A DNA stretch of 64,000 nucleotides from Mycolicibacterium sp. J2 (GTDB lineage: Bacteria; Actinomycetota; Actinomycetes; Mycobacteriales; Mycobacteriaceae): contig NZ_JAPFPY010000007.1 in NCBI RefSeq assembly GCF_026240945.1, positions 121,848 to 185,847 on the forward strand, given 5' to 3'. Positions within the stretch are counted from its first letter, which is position 1, and each line of letters begins with the position of its first letter. Below the pieces are notes generated by a model that did no database searches, was not told where the DNA came from, and saw nothing but the letters and a program-made list of their open reading frames with translations. A program made the translations under genes and the position numbers. Positions 1 to 8,960 of the stretch are shown here, piece by piece.

Positions 1-2
1 CC

Positions 3-455
3 TGCGCAGGCGTGGCCCGCGAGCAGGACGCCCCCTTCATCGTCGATCACCATCCGGCTGCCACCGACGGCGGGCACTGGGTCACCACGGACGGCCACGA
101 GGTGTACGTCGAGGAGATCGTCGCCGTCTACGCCTCGGACTTCGATCCCGGGGCCGCCGTCGCCGCGGCACGTGCCGGCCTGGCTTCGTGCGGAGACACC
201 CCCTTCACCGTCAGCGATATGAAGGGCCGCAGGTATCTGTTCACGATGGGGCCCGCACCGGCCGATCCACGGTCGCCGGACATCGTGGTCTGGTCATTCC
301 GCGCCGCCGACTGGGCATGCGACAACGCCTTCGTCGCGGCGCACAACGCCGCTGTCGAGCTGACCACCTGCGGCCCGGTGAACGGCTACAACGTCGGCGC
401 GCTGGCCAAAGACGCACTCAAACGTATTGAACAGCTGGCCAATACCGCCGCGTGA
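3..455 (+). CDS. PknH-like extracellular sensor-domain protein (5' end outside window)
   Basis: The frame is open from the window edge. The first in-window start is a GTG at 12, but no stop precedes it, so the gene probably begins upstream. The C-terminal part has the pattern of the PknH_C (sensor) domain found in mycobacterial lipoproteins and in the PknH kinase: a DWAC motif, then a helix, then an 'xELTTCG' motif, giving the two cysteines expected to form a disulfide, and a final amphipathic helix. It would act outside the membrane as a ligand-binding or sensing domain. A signal peptide or lipobox cannot be judged because the N-terminus is missing. It is convergent with the sulfotransferase-like gene, with a 3-base gap. 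Confidence 0.6.
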   Translation, partial: CAGVAREQDAPFIVDHHPAATDGGHWVTTDGHEVYVEEIVAVYASDFDPGAAVAAARAGLASCGDTPFTVSDMKGRRYLFTMGPAPADPRSPDIVVWSFRAADWACDNAFVAAHNAAVELTTCGPVNGYNVGALAKDALKRIEQLANTAA

Positions 456-458
456 CGG

Positions 459-1604
459 TCACAACCCGGCGAACCGCTCCTTGACCTGTTCGGCAGTCAG
501 CCCGTAGTCGGCCAGCGAATAGGTGTGTTTCGGTGCGCGCGGCCCCTGCTGACTCTTGGCGTGGCTGTCCTGCATGGCCTGGCGCGCTGCATCGGTGAAC
601 TCGATCCCGAAAGCCCGGTAGATGCCCACCACTGCGCCGATCGGATCCTTGACGAACTCGAAATAGTCGACATCGCAGAACTGGGCCGGATCATGCTTGG
701 CCCGCTCGGCGTTGAACAGTTCCAGTCCGCGTGACCAGGTTTCCATCGAGTCGGCCCCGATCACCTCGCCGCGGAAGGTGTTCGACCAGCCCTCGGTGGT
801 GTGCTGGGCCAGCGAGCACATGGATGCCATGATCGTCTCGGCCGGTCGGTGGCACTGCACCACCAGCGCGTCGGGATATGTCGCGAACAGCGCGTCGAGC
901 GCGAACAGGTGACTGGGATTCTTGAGCACCCAACGCTTTTCCGGCTCGTTGAGCCCGATCAGTTGCAGGTTGCGGCGATGCCGCTGATACGACTTGGTCC
1001 AGTCCTGCTGGGCCAACCACCGCGAATAGGTGGGAATGTGCGCCAGCGTCTCATACGACACCGAGTGCAGCGACTGGCGCAGCAGCTGCCAGCACTCCTC
1101 GACTTCGTCGGCGGTCATATAGTGCAGGCCGGTGTAGTCGGGATTCTCCTCGTGCGCCTTGCTGAACTGGGCGTCCAGTTGCACGAAAACCGGATTCTGC
1201 GACCATGTTTCCCGCGGCGGCCGGGGCTGCGGAAACTCGGCCAGCCACAGTTCCAGACCCTGATGTGCGGGGTCGGCGGTCAGCAACCGGTGGATGACCG
1301 TCGTGCCGGTGCGCGGCAGCCCGGTGACGAAGATCGGTCGCTCGATCGCGACGTCGGCGTGCTGCGGGTACTGCTTGAACGCCGCTTCGGAAACCAAGCG
1401 GGCGACCAACGCATTCCTGACGAAGAAGCGCTGCATCTTGCTGCCGAGCTCGGTGAGGTCGGCGTCGCGCTGGTAAGCCTCCAGCAGGACGGCGAGCGCC
1501 TCCTTGTAATTGTCGTCGTCGGGGCCGAAATCATCGAGACCGCAGGCCTTCACGGCAGATGCGTGCAGGTCGTCGACGGTGCCTACATTGGTTCTCGGGC
1601 TCAT
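459..1604 (-). CDS. Sulfotransferase-family protein (Rv3529c-like)
   Basis: This 381-residue protein has the sulfotransferase-type phosphosulfate-binding loop TGLPRTGTT at residues 94-102, near its N-terminus, followed by the helical region typical of the sulfotransferase_3 family. The family transfers sulfuryl groups from PAPS, but no substrate can be read from the sequence. It is the last gene of a tight three-gene operon (2 bases after the SDR) whose order matches M. tuberculosis Rv3531c-Rv3530c-Rv3529c. That operon belongs to the KstR regulon, so a role in steroid metabolism is inferred. The ATG start at 1604 is the only one that keeps the full family N-terminus. Confidence 0.75.
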   Translation of the reverse strand: MSPRTNVGTVDDLHASAVKACGLDDFGPDDDNYKEALAVLLEAYQRDADLTELGSKMQRFFVRNALVARLVSEAAFKQYPQHADVAIERPIFVTGLPRTGTTVIHRLLTADPAHQGLELWLAEFPQPRPPRETWSQNPVFVQLDAQFSKAHEENPDYTGLHYMTADEVEECWQLLRQSLHSVSYETLAHIPTYSRWLAQQDWTKSYQRHRRNLQLIGLNEPEKRWVLKNPSHLFALDALFATYPDALVVQCHRPAETIMASMCSLAQHTTEGWSNTFRGEVIGADSMETWSRGLELFNAERAKHDPAQFCDVDYFEFVKDPIGAVVGIYRAFGIEFTDAARQAMQDSHAKSQQGPRAPKHTYSLADYGLTAEQVKERFAGL

Positions 1605-1606
1605 GA

Positions 1607-2389
1607 TCAGTACTTGTACTCTCCGCAGTTGACATCCAGCGTCTGTCCGGTGATGCCGCTGGACAGATCGCTGGCCATGAACAGGATCGCCGAGGCCACT
1701 TCGTCCTCGGTGGGCAACCGCTTGAGGTCGCTGTTGGCCGCGGCTGCCTTGTAGATCTCGTCCACCGTGGTGCCGTACTTACCGGCCCGGTGCTCGAAGT
1801 AGCTCTGCAATGTTCCACCCCAGATATAGCCGGGCAGAACGGAGTTGACCCGGATGCCGGCCTCGCCGAGCTCACTGGCCAGCGACTGAGACATGGCCAG
1901 CAGTGCAGACTTGGCCAACTTGTAGGCACCCTGTTTGGGATCGGAATGCCGGACCACCATCGAGTTGACGTTCACCACCGAACCTTTGGCCTCGGTGAGT
2001 GCGGGGGTAAAACCCTGGATGAGCCGCAGCGCGCCCAACACGGTCAGTTCGACGGTCTCGCGAATGTGGTCGTAGCTGGTCTTGGCGAACGGTTTCATCG
2101 ACGGAACTCGGAACGCGTTGTTGATCAGTACGTCGATCTTGCCGTAGGCCGCAACCGATTCCGAGACCAGCCTGGCGACCTGCTCGTCGTCGGTGATGTC
2201 GGTGCCGATGGCCACCGCCCGCCGACCCAGCGCGGTGACCTGCTTGGCGACATCGTCCAGCCGCTCCACGGTGCGCGCGGCCAGCACCACATCGGCGCCG
2301 GCCTCGGCACATCGTCGGGCCAGCGTGGTGCCCAGTGCCGGTCCGACGCCGCTGATGACGACGACCTTGTCTTGCAACAGTCCGGACAT
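1607..2389 (-). CDS. Short-chain dehydrogenase/reductase (Rv3530c-like)
   Basis: This 260-residue classical SDR has a Rossmann glycine motif of the form SGVGPALG (residues 13-20), the NNA structural motif at 90-92 and the catalytic Ser143-Tyr156-Lys160. It is expected to be a cytosolic NAD(P)-dependent oxidoreductase of a hydroxy or keto group. The substrate is unknown; a steroid intermediate is likely from context. Its ATG directly follows the stop of the upstream gene, and the sulfotransferase-like gene starts 2 bases after its own stop, so the three genes are almost certainly co-transcribed. Confidence 0.8.
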   Translation of the reverse strand: MSGLLQDKVVVISGVGPALGTTLARRCAEAGADVVLAARTVERLDDVAKQVTALGRRAVAIGTDITDDEQVARLVSESVAAYGKIDVLINNAFRVPSMKPFAKTSYDHIRETVELTVLGALRLIQGFTPALTEAKGSVVNVNSMVVRHSDPKQGAYKLAKSALLAMSQSLASELGEAGIRVNSVLPGYIWGGTLQSYFEHRAGKYGTTVDEIYKAAAANSDLKRLPTEDEVASAILFMASDLSSGITGQTLDVNCGEYKY

Positions 2390-3523
2390 CTAACCCACCA
2401 TTCTTTCGCCGATTTGCTTCTGCCGCAGCGCGATCCGGGCGCGCCAGTCATCTTCGGAGATCTTGTTCGATTCGTGGTAGGGCAGCTTCGCCGGCACCTC
2501 GGCCAGGTCCACGATCTCGGCGGTCGGGCCGTCGGCCTCGGTCAGCTCGCGTGACACCCGTTGCCACCGGAACTGCAGGTAACCCTTGCGGTGCCCGAGG
2601 GTCTCACACCAGTTCGTCACCCCGGGGTTCGCATCGGAGACCACGATGCGGATCTTGCCGTCCGGATCGGCCTGGGCCTGAGTGCCGTTCAGCGAGGTCT
2701 GGTGGTTGATGTAATCCAGCGAGATGTACCAAAGGCTGCCCAGCTGGAAGCCCAGGTACGGCGCGTCGGTGACAGGCAGCGTGATCAGGACCGCCTGGTC
2801 GGGCGTGATGTCGTAGTGCCCGACCGACGAGTACTGGGTGGCCAAGCCGCCCGGGGTCAGGCGCGGTGCGGTCAGCGTGTTGACCGGCAAATTGTCGTAG
2901 AACCATTTGGGGAACTGAAGCCAGGTCTTGACCCGTTGCACCAGTTGCGTACCCGCCACCGCGAAACGCTTCTCGATCAGTTCGCGGGTCAGCGGCGGTG
3001 GCGCCGTGCCTGCGGTGTCGGTCCGGGCGATGGCGAAGGAGCCACGCTGGGCCGACCAGTCGTTGTAGACCTCACGAATCACCAATTGCGATGGCGCGTC
3101 CGGCGTGAATCGCCATTCGAAGGTGCCGTCGTCGGCGATGTCCAGTTTGCGGTCGTCGAATGCGGTCTCACTGTCGGGCACCACCTTGTCGGTGTACTCA
3201 CCGCCGAGCAGCTGGAAGCTGACGTCGGTGGTGGTCCCTCGCCGCCCCGTCACCACGTACTCGTGACCAGCCTGCACGCGGGTGCCGAAGTACATGGTGT
3301 CCGGGTTGTCCAGGCCCATCTTGTTGAAGGGTCCGGTGCCGGTATGCAGGAAAGGGTGATCGCGGTCGTAGTCGAACGCGATGTGGGCGCAGGCCGAGAT
3401 GCCTCCGGCGAGGTATTGGAGACCTTCCATCAGGTCGGCCTCGGATTCGATGAAGTGCGCCTCCCGCACCAGGCGCTCGGCCTCGGCGATGGCGTCCAGG
3501 AATGGCTGTGCGTACATCTCCAT
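2390..3523 (-). CDS. Rv3531c-like protein of the KstR regulon, function unknown
   Basis: This protein has about 377 residues and no enzyme motif that I can assign with certainty. The C-terminal half, with a VSDANPGVTNW segment and beta-rich sequence, resembles DUF1214-type domains. I place the start at the ATG at 3523 (MEMYAQ) because a GGGG run lies 6 bases upstream; a TTG at 3541 would add six residues. It is the first gene of the operon and is divergent from an IclR gene, with a perfect KstR-type palindrome between them. Position and regulation match M. tuberculosis Rv3531c. It is probably cytosolic, since I see no signal peptide. Confidence 0.65.
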   Translation of the reverse strand: MEMYAQPFLDAIAEAERLVREAHFIESEADLMEGLQYLAGGISACAHIAFDYDRDHPFLHTGTGPFNKMGLDNPDTMYFGTRVQAGHEYVVTGRRGTTTDVSFQLLGGEYTDKVVPDSETAFDDRKLDIADDGTFEWRFTPDAPSQLVIREVYNDWSAQRGSFAIARTDTAGTAPPPLTRELIEKRFAVAGTQLVQRVKTWLQFPKWFYDNLPVNTLTAPRLTPGGLATQYSSVGHYDITPDQAVLITLPVTDAPYLGFQLGSLWYISLDYINHQTSLNGTQAQADPDGKIRIVVSDANPGVTNWCETLGHRKGYLQFRWQRVSRELTEADGPTAEIVDLAEVPAKLPYHESNKISEDDWRARIALRQKQIGERMVG

Positions 3524-3577
3524 CCGATCCCCGCGTTCCAATATTGGACCGTGGTGGTAGAGTTTCCGACCTGAGAC

Positions 3578-3591
3578 TAGAACGCGTTCTA
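3578..3591. promoter_or_regulatory. KstR operator (perfect palindrome)
   Basis: TAGAACGCGTTCTA is a perfect 14-base palindrome matching the published KstR consensus TnnAACnnGTTnnA. It lies 54 bases upstream of the Rv3531c-like start and 24 bases upstream of the IclR start, so it could control both directions. Confidence 0.85.
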
Positions 3592-3615
3592 ATCCGCGTC
3601 AACGAAGGGGGCGCC

Positions 3616-4530
3616 ATGCCACTGCCGGAACCGGGCGGCCGCGCCTCACCCCCGACGGCTCGAGTGGTGGCGGTACTGGAGTTCCTAGCCCGCCATCCCC
3701 ATGACCGATTCGGGCTCTCCGAACTGGCCCGCCAGGTCGGCCTCAGCAAGCCCACCTGCCTGGGCATCGTCACGACGCTGGCCGACGCCGGTTATCTCGT
3801 GCGCGAAACCACCGAGAAGACGTATCGGTTGGGTCCCGCGTTGATCGCGCTCGGGCACACCGCGCAGGAAGCGTTGCGGGTCAGCCCCGCCGCCCGAGCC
3901 GAGCTCGGGCGCCTCAGCGAGACATTCGCCGGTACCGCGGCACTGTCGGGCGTCGTGGACGACCGGATCACCCTGCTCGAACTCGTCGCACCGACCGGCA
4001 CCCCGCCGGCGGTAAGGGTCGGCCAGAGTTACCCGTTCGCCCCGCCGGTCGGGCTGATGTTCGTGCTGTGGGACGAGCGGGCGGTGCGCGACTGGCTTGC
4101 CAAGGAGCCGACCATACCGCTGCGCACCGATGGCGAGCGCCTGGAACGGGTGATCGCCGAATGCCGGCGCACCGGTTATCTGGTGGAGCGCCTCACGCCG
4201 GGCGGACGACGGCTCTACGCACTGATGGCCGGGATGTCGAGCACACTGCCCGACGAATTACGAGCACTACTGGGCGAATTGGTGTCCGATATCGGCGAGC
4301 GCGTGTACCTCCCGAGCGAGGCGGACCCCGACGCCCGCCACGATGTCAGCGTCATTGCCGCCCCGGTGTTCGACCACCACCGCCGCCAGGTCATGGTCGT
4401 CTCGTTGCAGGTCGGCCAAGCGCTGACCGAACCCGAGATCACCCAGCGAGCGCACGCCGTGATGGCCACCGCCGGCGCGTTGACGGCCCAATTGGGCGGT
4501 ACCGCACCCGGTCTCGGCGCCGCACGCTGA
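3616..4530 (+). CDS. IclR-family transcriptional regulator
   Basis: This 304-residue protein has an N-terminal winged helix-turn-helix at about residues 12-72, with LSELARQVGLSKPT as the recognition region. An IclR effector-binding domain follows, with the TYRLGPALIALG linker at about 69-80. The ATG at 3616 is chosen because a GAAGGGGG ribosome site precedes it; the longer open frame from 3502 runs through the divergent promoter. It is upstream of the ketosteroid isomerase gene, and an inverted repeat begins at its stop codon. A KstR operator sits in its own promoter region. The natural effector may be a steroid, which is inference from context. Confidence 0.8.
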   Translation: MPLPEPGGRASPPTARVVAVLEFLARHPHDRFGLSELARQVGLSKPTCLGIVTTLADAGYLVRETTEKTYRLGPALIALGHTAQEALRVSPAARAELGRLSETFAGTAALSGVVDDRITLLELVAPTGTPPAVRVGQSYPFAPPVGLMFVLWDERAVRDWLAKEPTIPLRTDGERLERVIAECRRTGYLVERLTPGGRRLYALMAGMSSTLPDELRALLGELVSDIGERVYLPSEADPDARHDVSVIAAPVFDHHRRQVMVVSLQVGQALTEPEITQRAHAVMATAGALTAQLGGTAPGLGAAR

Positions 4531-4559
4531 CCATACATTGACTCTGTTGGTGTATGGTC
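4529..4559. promoter_or_regulatory. 9-base inverted repeat upstream of the ketosteroid isomerase gene
   Basis: GACCATACA at 4529-4537 and TGTATGGTC at 4551-4559 form a perfect inverted repeat with a 13-base spacer. It overlaps the iclR stop and ends 36 bases before the isomerase ATG. It is a candidate operator for the adjacent IclR protein; as an RNA hairpin it could alternatively act as an attenuator. Confidence 0.5.
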
Positions 4560-4595
4560 ATGCCGTACGAGCACCCATCTCCGGAAGAGGCGCGC

Positions 4596-4973
4596 ATGCC
4601 ATCCCCAGACCAGATCCAGCACACCGTGGCGCGATACGTCGAACTCGTCGCAGCCCATCAGCCAGAGGCCGTCGCGGACCTGTTCGCCGCCGGCGCCACG
4701 ATCGAAGATCCGGTCGGCTCCGAACTCAGGACCGACCGCGCGTCCTTCGTGGAGTTCTACAGCGTGATCGCGGGCATGGAGGAGACCACGTCAGAACTGT
4801 TGTGGAGCCGGGTGGCCGGTGACACCGCTGTCTTCGAGTTCCGCTTGCGTGTCTGCACCGCCGGTAACGGCTACCAGGTGCAGCCGATCGACATCATGAC
4901 CTTCGACGATGCCGGGAAGATCGCCACCATGCGTGCGGTGTGGGATCCCGCGACCGATATCAAGATCCTCTAG
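4596..4973 (+). CDS. 3-Oxo-delta5-steroid isomerase (ketosteroid isomerase, NTF2-like)
   Basis: This 125-residue protein is the size of classical bacterial ketosteroid isomerases, which move the C5-C6 double bond of 3-oxosteroids to C4-C5. The three catalytic residues fall exactly at the Comamonas testosteroni positions: Tyr14 (ARYVELV), Asp38 (IEDPVGS) and Asp99 (PIDIM). The start is ATG 4596, preceded by GGAAGAGG; an in-frame GTG or ATG further upstream would put the motifs out of register and lacks a ribosome site. It follows the IclR gene and probably supplies isomerase activity next to 3-beta-hydroxysteroid oxidation. The intact triad makes a true isomerase more likely than a generic SnoaL-like protein. 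Confidence 0.88.
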   Translation: MPSPDQIQHTVARYVELVAAHQPEAVADLFAAGATIEDPVGSELRTDRASFVEFYSVIAGMEETTSELLWSRVAGDTAVFEFRLRVCTAGNGYQVQPIDIMTFDDAGKIATMRAVWDPATDIKIL

Positions 4974-5017
4974 GCGCACGCGAAAATCGTTTCCTCTGAA
5001 GTGCTTTCTGTGCTGCG

Positions 5018-5704
5018 ATGGCAGCTATGGCGGATCCGATCTGGCCTCTGGCAGAGCTGGAGGTGACCACCCCGAACCTGGCGCTGGGCCACATCACCGA
5101 TGAGCTGGCCACCGAATTGGCGCTGCTGGCGGCACGCGGCATCCACGATCCCGCCACCATGCCGTTCTCCGAGCCCTGGACCGACGTCACGTCACCGCAG
5201 CTGGAACGCAACACCTTGCAGTACTTCTGGCGGTGCCGGGCCGAGGTCACGCCCGAGCATTGGGACATCCCCCTCGCCGCAGTGGTCGACGGTCGTGCCG
5301 TCGGGGTGTGCACGGTGCATGCCGACAACTTCGCGCAGCACCGCTCGGTGACGACGGGATCATGGCTGGGCCGCGCCCACCAGGGTCGCGGCATCGGCAA
5401 GGAGATGCGTCAGGCCGCGCTGCACCTGATTTTCGCGGGTTTCGGCGCGCAGCAGGCCGTCACTCGTGCGTGGCATGACAACGCGGCATCGCTGGCCGTC
5501 ACTCGTTCGCTGCCCTACGTACGCACCGGTGACGCGGTCGAGCCCCGGCGTAATCGTAGGGACGTGATCATCTCCTTCACGATGAGCCGTGATCGGTGGG
5601 AAACCATCCGGCGCAGCGATATTCGACTCGACGGCGTCGAGGCGGTCGCCAGTCAGCTGGCGTTCTCAGCGCACCGCAGCCAACGCGAACGGCAGGACGG
5701 CTGA
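5018..5704 (+). CDS. GNAT-family N-acetyltransferase
   Basis: This 228-residue RimJ/RimL-type GNAT protein has a motif A acetyl-CoA binding loop ([14 protein letters not shown], about residues 128-141) followed by the helix and the HDNAAS region of motif B. It transfers an acetyl group from acetyl-CoA to an unknown amine. The start may be ATG 5018 or ATG 5027; neither has a strong ribosome site. Its last 39 bases overlap the 3' end of the convergent helicase gene, so the two transcripts are antisense at their ends. Confidence 0.75.
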   Translation: MAAMADPIWPLAELEVTTPNLALGHITDELATELALLAARGIHDPATMPFSEPWTDVTSPQLERNTLQYFWRCRAEVTPEHWDIPLAAVVDGRAVGVCTVHADNFAQHRSVTTGSWLGRAHQGRGIGKEMRQAALHLIFAGFGAQQAVTRAWHDNAASLAVTRSLPYVRTGDAVEPRRNRRDVIISFTMSRDRWETIRRSDIRLDGVEAVASQLAFSAHRSQRERQDG

Positions 5705-7768
5705 GGCGCCGGCCCGGCGCACCACCCGGGCCGCCATGGTCAGCGTCCAGCCGGTGTCGGCGACATCGTCGACCAGCAACACGGGGCCGGCGACGCTCTG
5801 GGCGGGCGGCTCCCAGGCGTCGCGCAACCCGGCCACCCGATAGGCCGAATTGGCCGCGGTGATCGGCCGGTGGCCGGCCCGGTAGCCGAGCACGCCGAGG
5901 TCGGTCAGCCGGCCCAGCTGCGACAGCCGCGCCGCCAGCGAACGGATCAGCAGCGGGCGGGTGGCCGAATCCATGGCCAGCACCGCGGTGGGCCGGGTCG
6001 TCCAGTTCCACGCCTTGAGCACCTCGACCGCCGCCTGCACGACGTCGTCGGGAACCTCGCCGTCGGGCTCGTCGAGCAGCCGCCGCAGCCGGGTCCCCCA
6101 GCCCAGGTCGGTGAGCCGGCCGATCACCCGGCCGGGCTCGGGTCCGTCCGGGATGCGCCCGGATAGCTCGACACCGATGGCCGCCATCCCGGTGGGCCAT
6201 TGCTTACGCGGGGCGAGTTCCACCCCGGGACGCATCAACTGTGCCCGGGCCGATTCCGCGGCCTCGGCGTCCACCGTCGATGCGTATCGCGGTCCGGTGC
6301 AGTTGTCGCACCGCCCGCAGCGATGATCGGCGGTCAGCTCGGGATCATCGAGTTGACGGCGCAGGAAGGCCATTCGGCACTCGCTGGTCGACTGGTAGTC
6401 AAGCATGGCCTGCTGTTCCCGTTGCCGGGCCTCCTCCAGCCGGCGGTAGCGCGGCTCGTCGTACTCCCAGGGCTGCCCGGTGCTGATCCACCCGCCCTTG
6501 ACCCGGCGCACCGCGCCATCCACATCGAGCACCTTGAGGACCATTTCCAGGCGGGACCGGTTGAGGTCGACCAGCGGCTCCAGCGCGGCCGTTGACAACG
6601 CGCGGTCGGGCTCCAGCGCACCGATCACCTTGCGCACCATGGCTTCCGCCGGGAAGGCCACCGATGCGAAGTACCGCCAGACGTCGGCATCCTCACGCCC
6701 GGGCAACAGGATCACCTCGGCGCTGGCGGTGGCGCGCCCGGCGCGCCCCACCTGCTGGTAGTAGGCGATGGGAGAGGACGGTGCGCCCAGATGCACGACG
6801 AATCCGAGATCGGGTTTGTCGAATCCCATGCCCAGCGCCGACGTCGCGATCAGGGCCTTGACCCGGTTGGCCAGCAGGTCGGCCTCGAGTTGTTCCCGCT
6901 CGGCCGCTTCCGTCGACCCGGTATAGGCACCGACCTGATAACCGCGCTCGCGTAGCAGGGTGGCGATGTCGTGGGCCTGGGACACCGTGAGCGTGTAGAT
7001 GATGCCCGAACCGGGAAGCGAATCGAGTTGTGCGGCAACCCATGCCGCGCGTTGTGCGGGACCGCCGGCTTGTACCACCGACAACCGGAGCGACTCGCGA
7101 TCGAGCCCGCCGCGCAGCACCAGGGTGTCCGCACCGCCGACGCCGGCTGCATTGTCGGCACCGCCGACGCCAAGTTGCGCCGCCACGTCGTCGACCACCC
7201 TGTCGTTGGCCGTGGCAGTGGTCGCCAGAACCGGTATATCTGAACCCAGTTCACCGATCAGCGTGCGGATGCGGCGGTAGTCGGGGCGGAAATCGTGACC
7301 CCAGTCCGAGACGCAGTGTGCCTCGTCGACCACCACGAGCCCGGCGTCGGCGGCCAGCGCGGGCAGCACCGCATCGCGAAAGTCCGGGTTGTTCAGCCGT
7401 TCCGGGCTGACGAGCAGCACGTCGAGGTCGCCCGCGGTCACCAGCTGGTGCACGGTGTCCCATTCGGTGACGTTGCTGGAGTTGATGGTCGCAGCCGCCA
7501 CCCCGGCCCGTTGGGCGGCGGCGACCTGGTTACGCATCAGCGCCAGCAGCGGCGACACGATGACTGTCGGCCCACGCCCGGCGGCCCGCAGCAGTTTGGC
7601 GGCGATGAAGTACACCGCCGACTTACCCCAGCCGGTGCGCTGCACCACGAGTGCTCGCCGCCGGTGCACCACCAGCGCCTCGATGGCCGTCCACTGATCG
7701 TCACGCAGGACGGCGCCCGGGCCGGCGAGTTGTTCCAGGATCGCCTGCGCCTCGCCGCGTGTTCCCAT
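5666..7768 (-). CDS. RecQ-type ATP-dependent DNA helicase fused to a phosphoribosyltransferase-like domain
   Basis: The protein has about 700 residues. Helicase motif I is RTGWGKSA (44-51), motif II is DEAH (148-151), and the later QQVGRAGR motif VI and a Cys-rich zinc segment (CGRCDNC) are RecQ features. The C-terminal part contains [16 protein letters not shown], a PRPP-binding-loop signature of type I phosphoribosyltransferases, instead of an HRDC domain. It probably unwinds DNA in repair; the role of the transferase fold is unknown. The ATG at 7768 is preferred over 7825 because homology starts there. Confidence 0.82.
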   Translation of the reverse strand: MGTRGEAQAILEQLAGPGAVLRDDQWTAIEALVVHRRRALVVQRTGWGKSAVYFIAAKLLRAAGRGPTVIVSPLLALMRNQVAAAQRAGVAAATINSSNVTEWDTVHQLVTAGDLDVLLVSPERLNNPDFRDAVLPALAADAGLVVVDEAHCVSDWGHDFRPDYRRIRTLIGELGSDIPVLATTATANDRVVDDVAAQLGVGGADNAAGVGGADTLVLRGGLDRESLRLSVVQAGGPAQRAAWVAAQLDSLPGSGIIYTLTVSQAHDIATLLRERGYQVGAYTGSTEAAEREQLEADLLANRVKALIATSALGMGFDKPDLGFVVHLGAPSSPIAYYQQVGRAGRATASAEVILLPGREDADVWRYFASVAFPAEAMVRKVIGALEPDRALSTAALEPLVDLNRSRLEMVLKVLDVDGAVRRVKGGWISTGQPWEYDEPRYRRLEEARQREQQAMLDYQSTSECRMAFLRRQLDDPELTADHRCGRCDNCTGPRYASTVDAEAAESARAQLMRPGVELAPRKQWPTGMAAIGVELSGRIPDGPEPGRVIGRLTDLGWGTRLRRLLDEPDGEVPDDVVQAAVEVLKAWNWTTRPTAVLAMDSATRPLLIRSLAARLSQLGRLTDLGVLGYRAGHRPITAANSAYRVAGLRDAWEPPAQSVAGPVLLVDDVADTGWTLTMAARVVRRAGASAVLPFALAAVR

Positions 7769-7905
7769 GCCCCCATGATGCCGGGCGGCCCTTGACCCTC
7801 GACACTGCGCTCCCGTGAGCCGCACGTTTCCGCTTGACGCCGGGGCTCTTACGAGTAGGTTTGACGATTATTTCCAAATGGTAGTAAAAGCAACGGAGGA
7901 CGTCC

Positions 7906-8952
7906 ATGCCCGCACCCACGGATGCCGAGTACTTCGATCTCGGCGATTTCACGCTGCAGAACGGTTGCACGCTCCGCGCTGCCACGCTCGCCTACAAGAC
8001 CTACGGCACCCTGAACGCGGACAAGTCCAACGCAATCGTCTACCCGACCTGGTACTCCGGCTGGCACACGAACAATGAATGGCTCATCGGGCCCGGTCGA
8101 GCCCTCGATCCCGATGAACGGTTCATCATCATCCCGAACATGCTGGGCAATGGCCTGTCTTCCTCGCCGTCGAACACGCCTGCCCCTTATGACGGCCCCC
8201 GCTTTCCGGCCGTCACCTTTTACGACCAGGTGGAAGCACAGCACCGGTTGATCACCGAGAAGCTCGGGATCTCGTCGCTCTCCCTCGTGACCGGATGGTC
8301 GATGGGTGCGGGCCAGACCTACCAATGGGCGGTGAGCCACCCTGAGATGGTGCAGCGGGCCGCACCGTTCTGCGGCTCCAGTGTGACCGCTCCGCACAAC
8401 AAGGTGTTCCTCGAATCCTTGGTGACCGCCTTGTCAGCCGATGCCGCTTTCGCTGCCGGCGACTACGACCCCGACAAGCCGCCGATCAAGGGACTGCGGG
8501 CCTTCGCCCGGGTCTATTCGGGCTGGGGTTACTCACAGGCGTTCTACTGGGAGGAGACCTGGCGGACCCTGGGCTACACGTCGTTGGACGACTTCCTGTA
8601 CGGGTTCTGGGAGGGCTTTTTCCGCGACGGACGCGACCCCAACAACCTGATCACCATGATCGGGACCTGGCACAGCGGGAACGTCGGGAACACACCGGGT
8701 TTCGGAGGCGATGTGGAAAAGGCGCTGGCCTCCATCCGCTGTCCGCTGTTGGCCATGCCCGCGGAGAAGGACCTGTACTTCCCGCCGGAAGACGAGCAGT
8801 GGGCGAGCCAGTTCATCCCGAACGGTGAGGTCAGGGTGATCCCGGGCATCTGGGGACACTTCGCCGGTGGTGGCAGCAATCCCGTCGACACCGATTTCAT
8901 CGACGCGGGTCTGCGCGAGCTGCTGGCCAAACCGGGTTACACGCCCAGCTGA
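7906..8952 (+). CDS. MetX-like alpha/beta-fold hydrolase or acyltransferase
   Basis: This 348-residue protein resembles homoserine O-acetyltransferase-type alpha/beta hydrolases (the AYKTYGTLN opening and the large cap region). The nucleophile elbow is GWSMGAG with Ser132; Asp289 (EKDLYFPP) and His318 (IWGHFAGGG) complete the triad. In true MetX proteins the elbow is usually GGSMGG, so the substrate is probably not homoserine. The start ATG 7906 has a clear GGAGGAC ribosome site. It is convergent with the TIGR03943 gene, 8 bases apart, and divergent from the helicase. Confidence 0.75.
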   Translation: MPAPTDAEYFDLGDFTLQNGCTLRAATLAYKTYGTLNADKSNAIVYPTWYSGWHTNNEWLIGPGRALDPDERFIIIPNMLGNGLSSSPSNTPAPYDGPRFPAVTFYDQVEAQHRLITEKLGISSLSLVTGWSMGAGQTYQWAVSHPEMVQRAAPFCGSSVTAPHNKVFLESLVTALSADAAFAAGDYDPDKPPIKGLRAFARVYSGWGYSQAFYWEETWRTLGYTSLDDFLYGFWEGFFRDGRDPNNLITMIGTWHSGNVGNTPGFGGDVEKALASIRCPLLAMPAEKDLYFPPEDEQWASQFIPNGEVRVIPGIWGHFAGGGSNPVDTDFIDAGLRELLAKPGYTPS

Positions 8953-8960
8953 CCAGCCGC

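Noticed and set aside
7861..7887. TTGACG/TAGTAA promoter for the MetX-like gene
   Set aside because: The spacing is 15 bases and the -10 lacks the final T of TANNNT, so the match is too weak to list.
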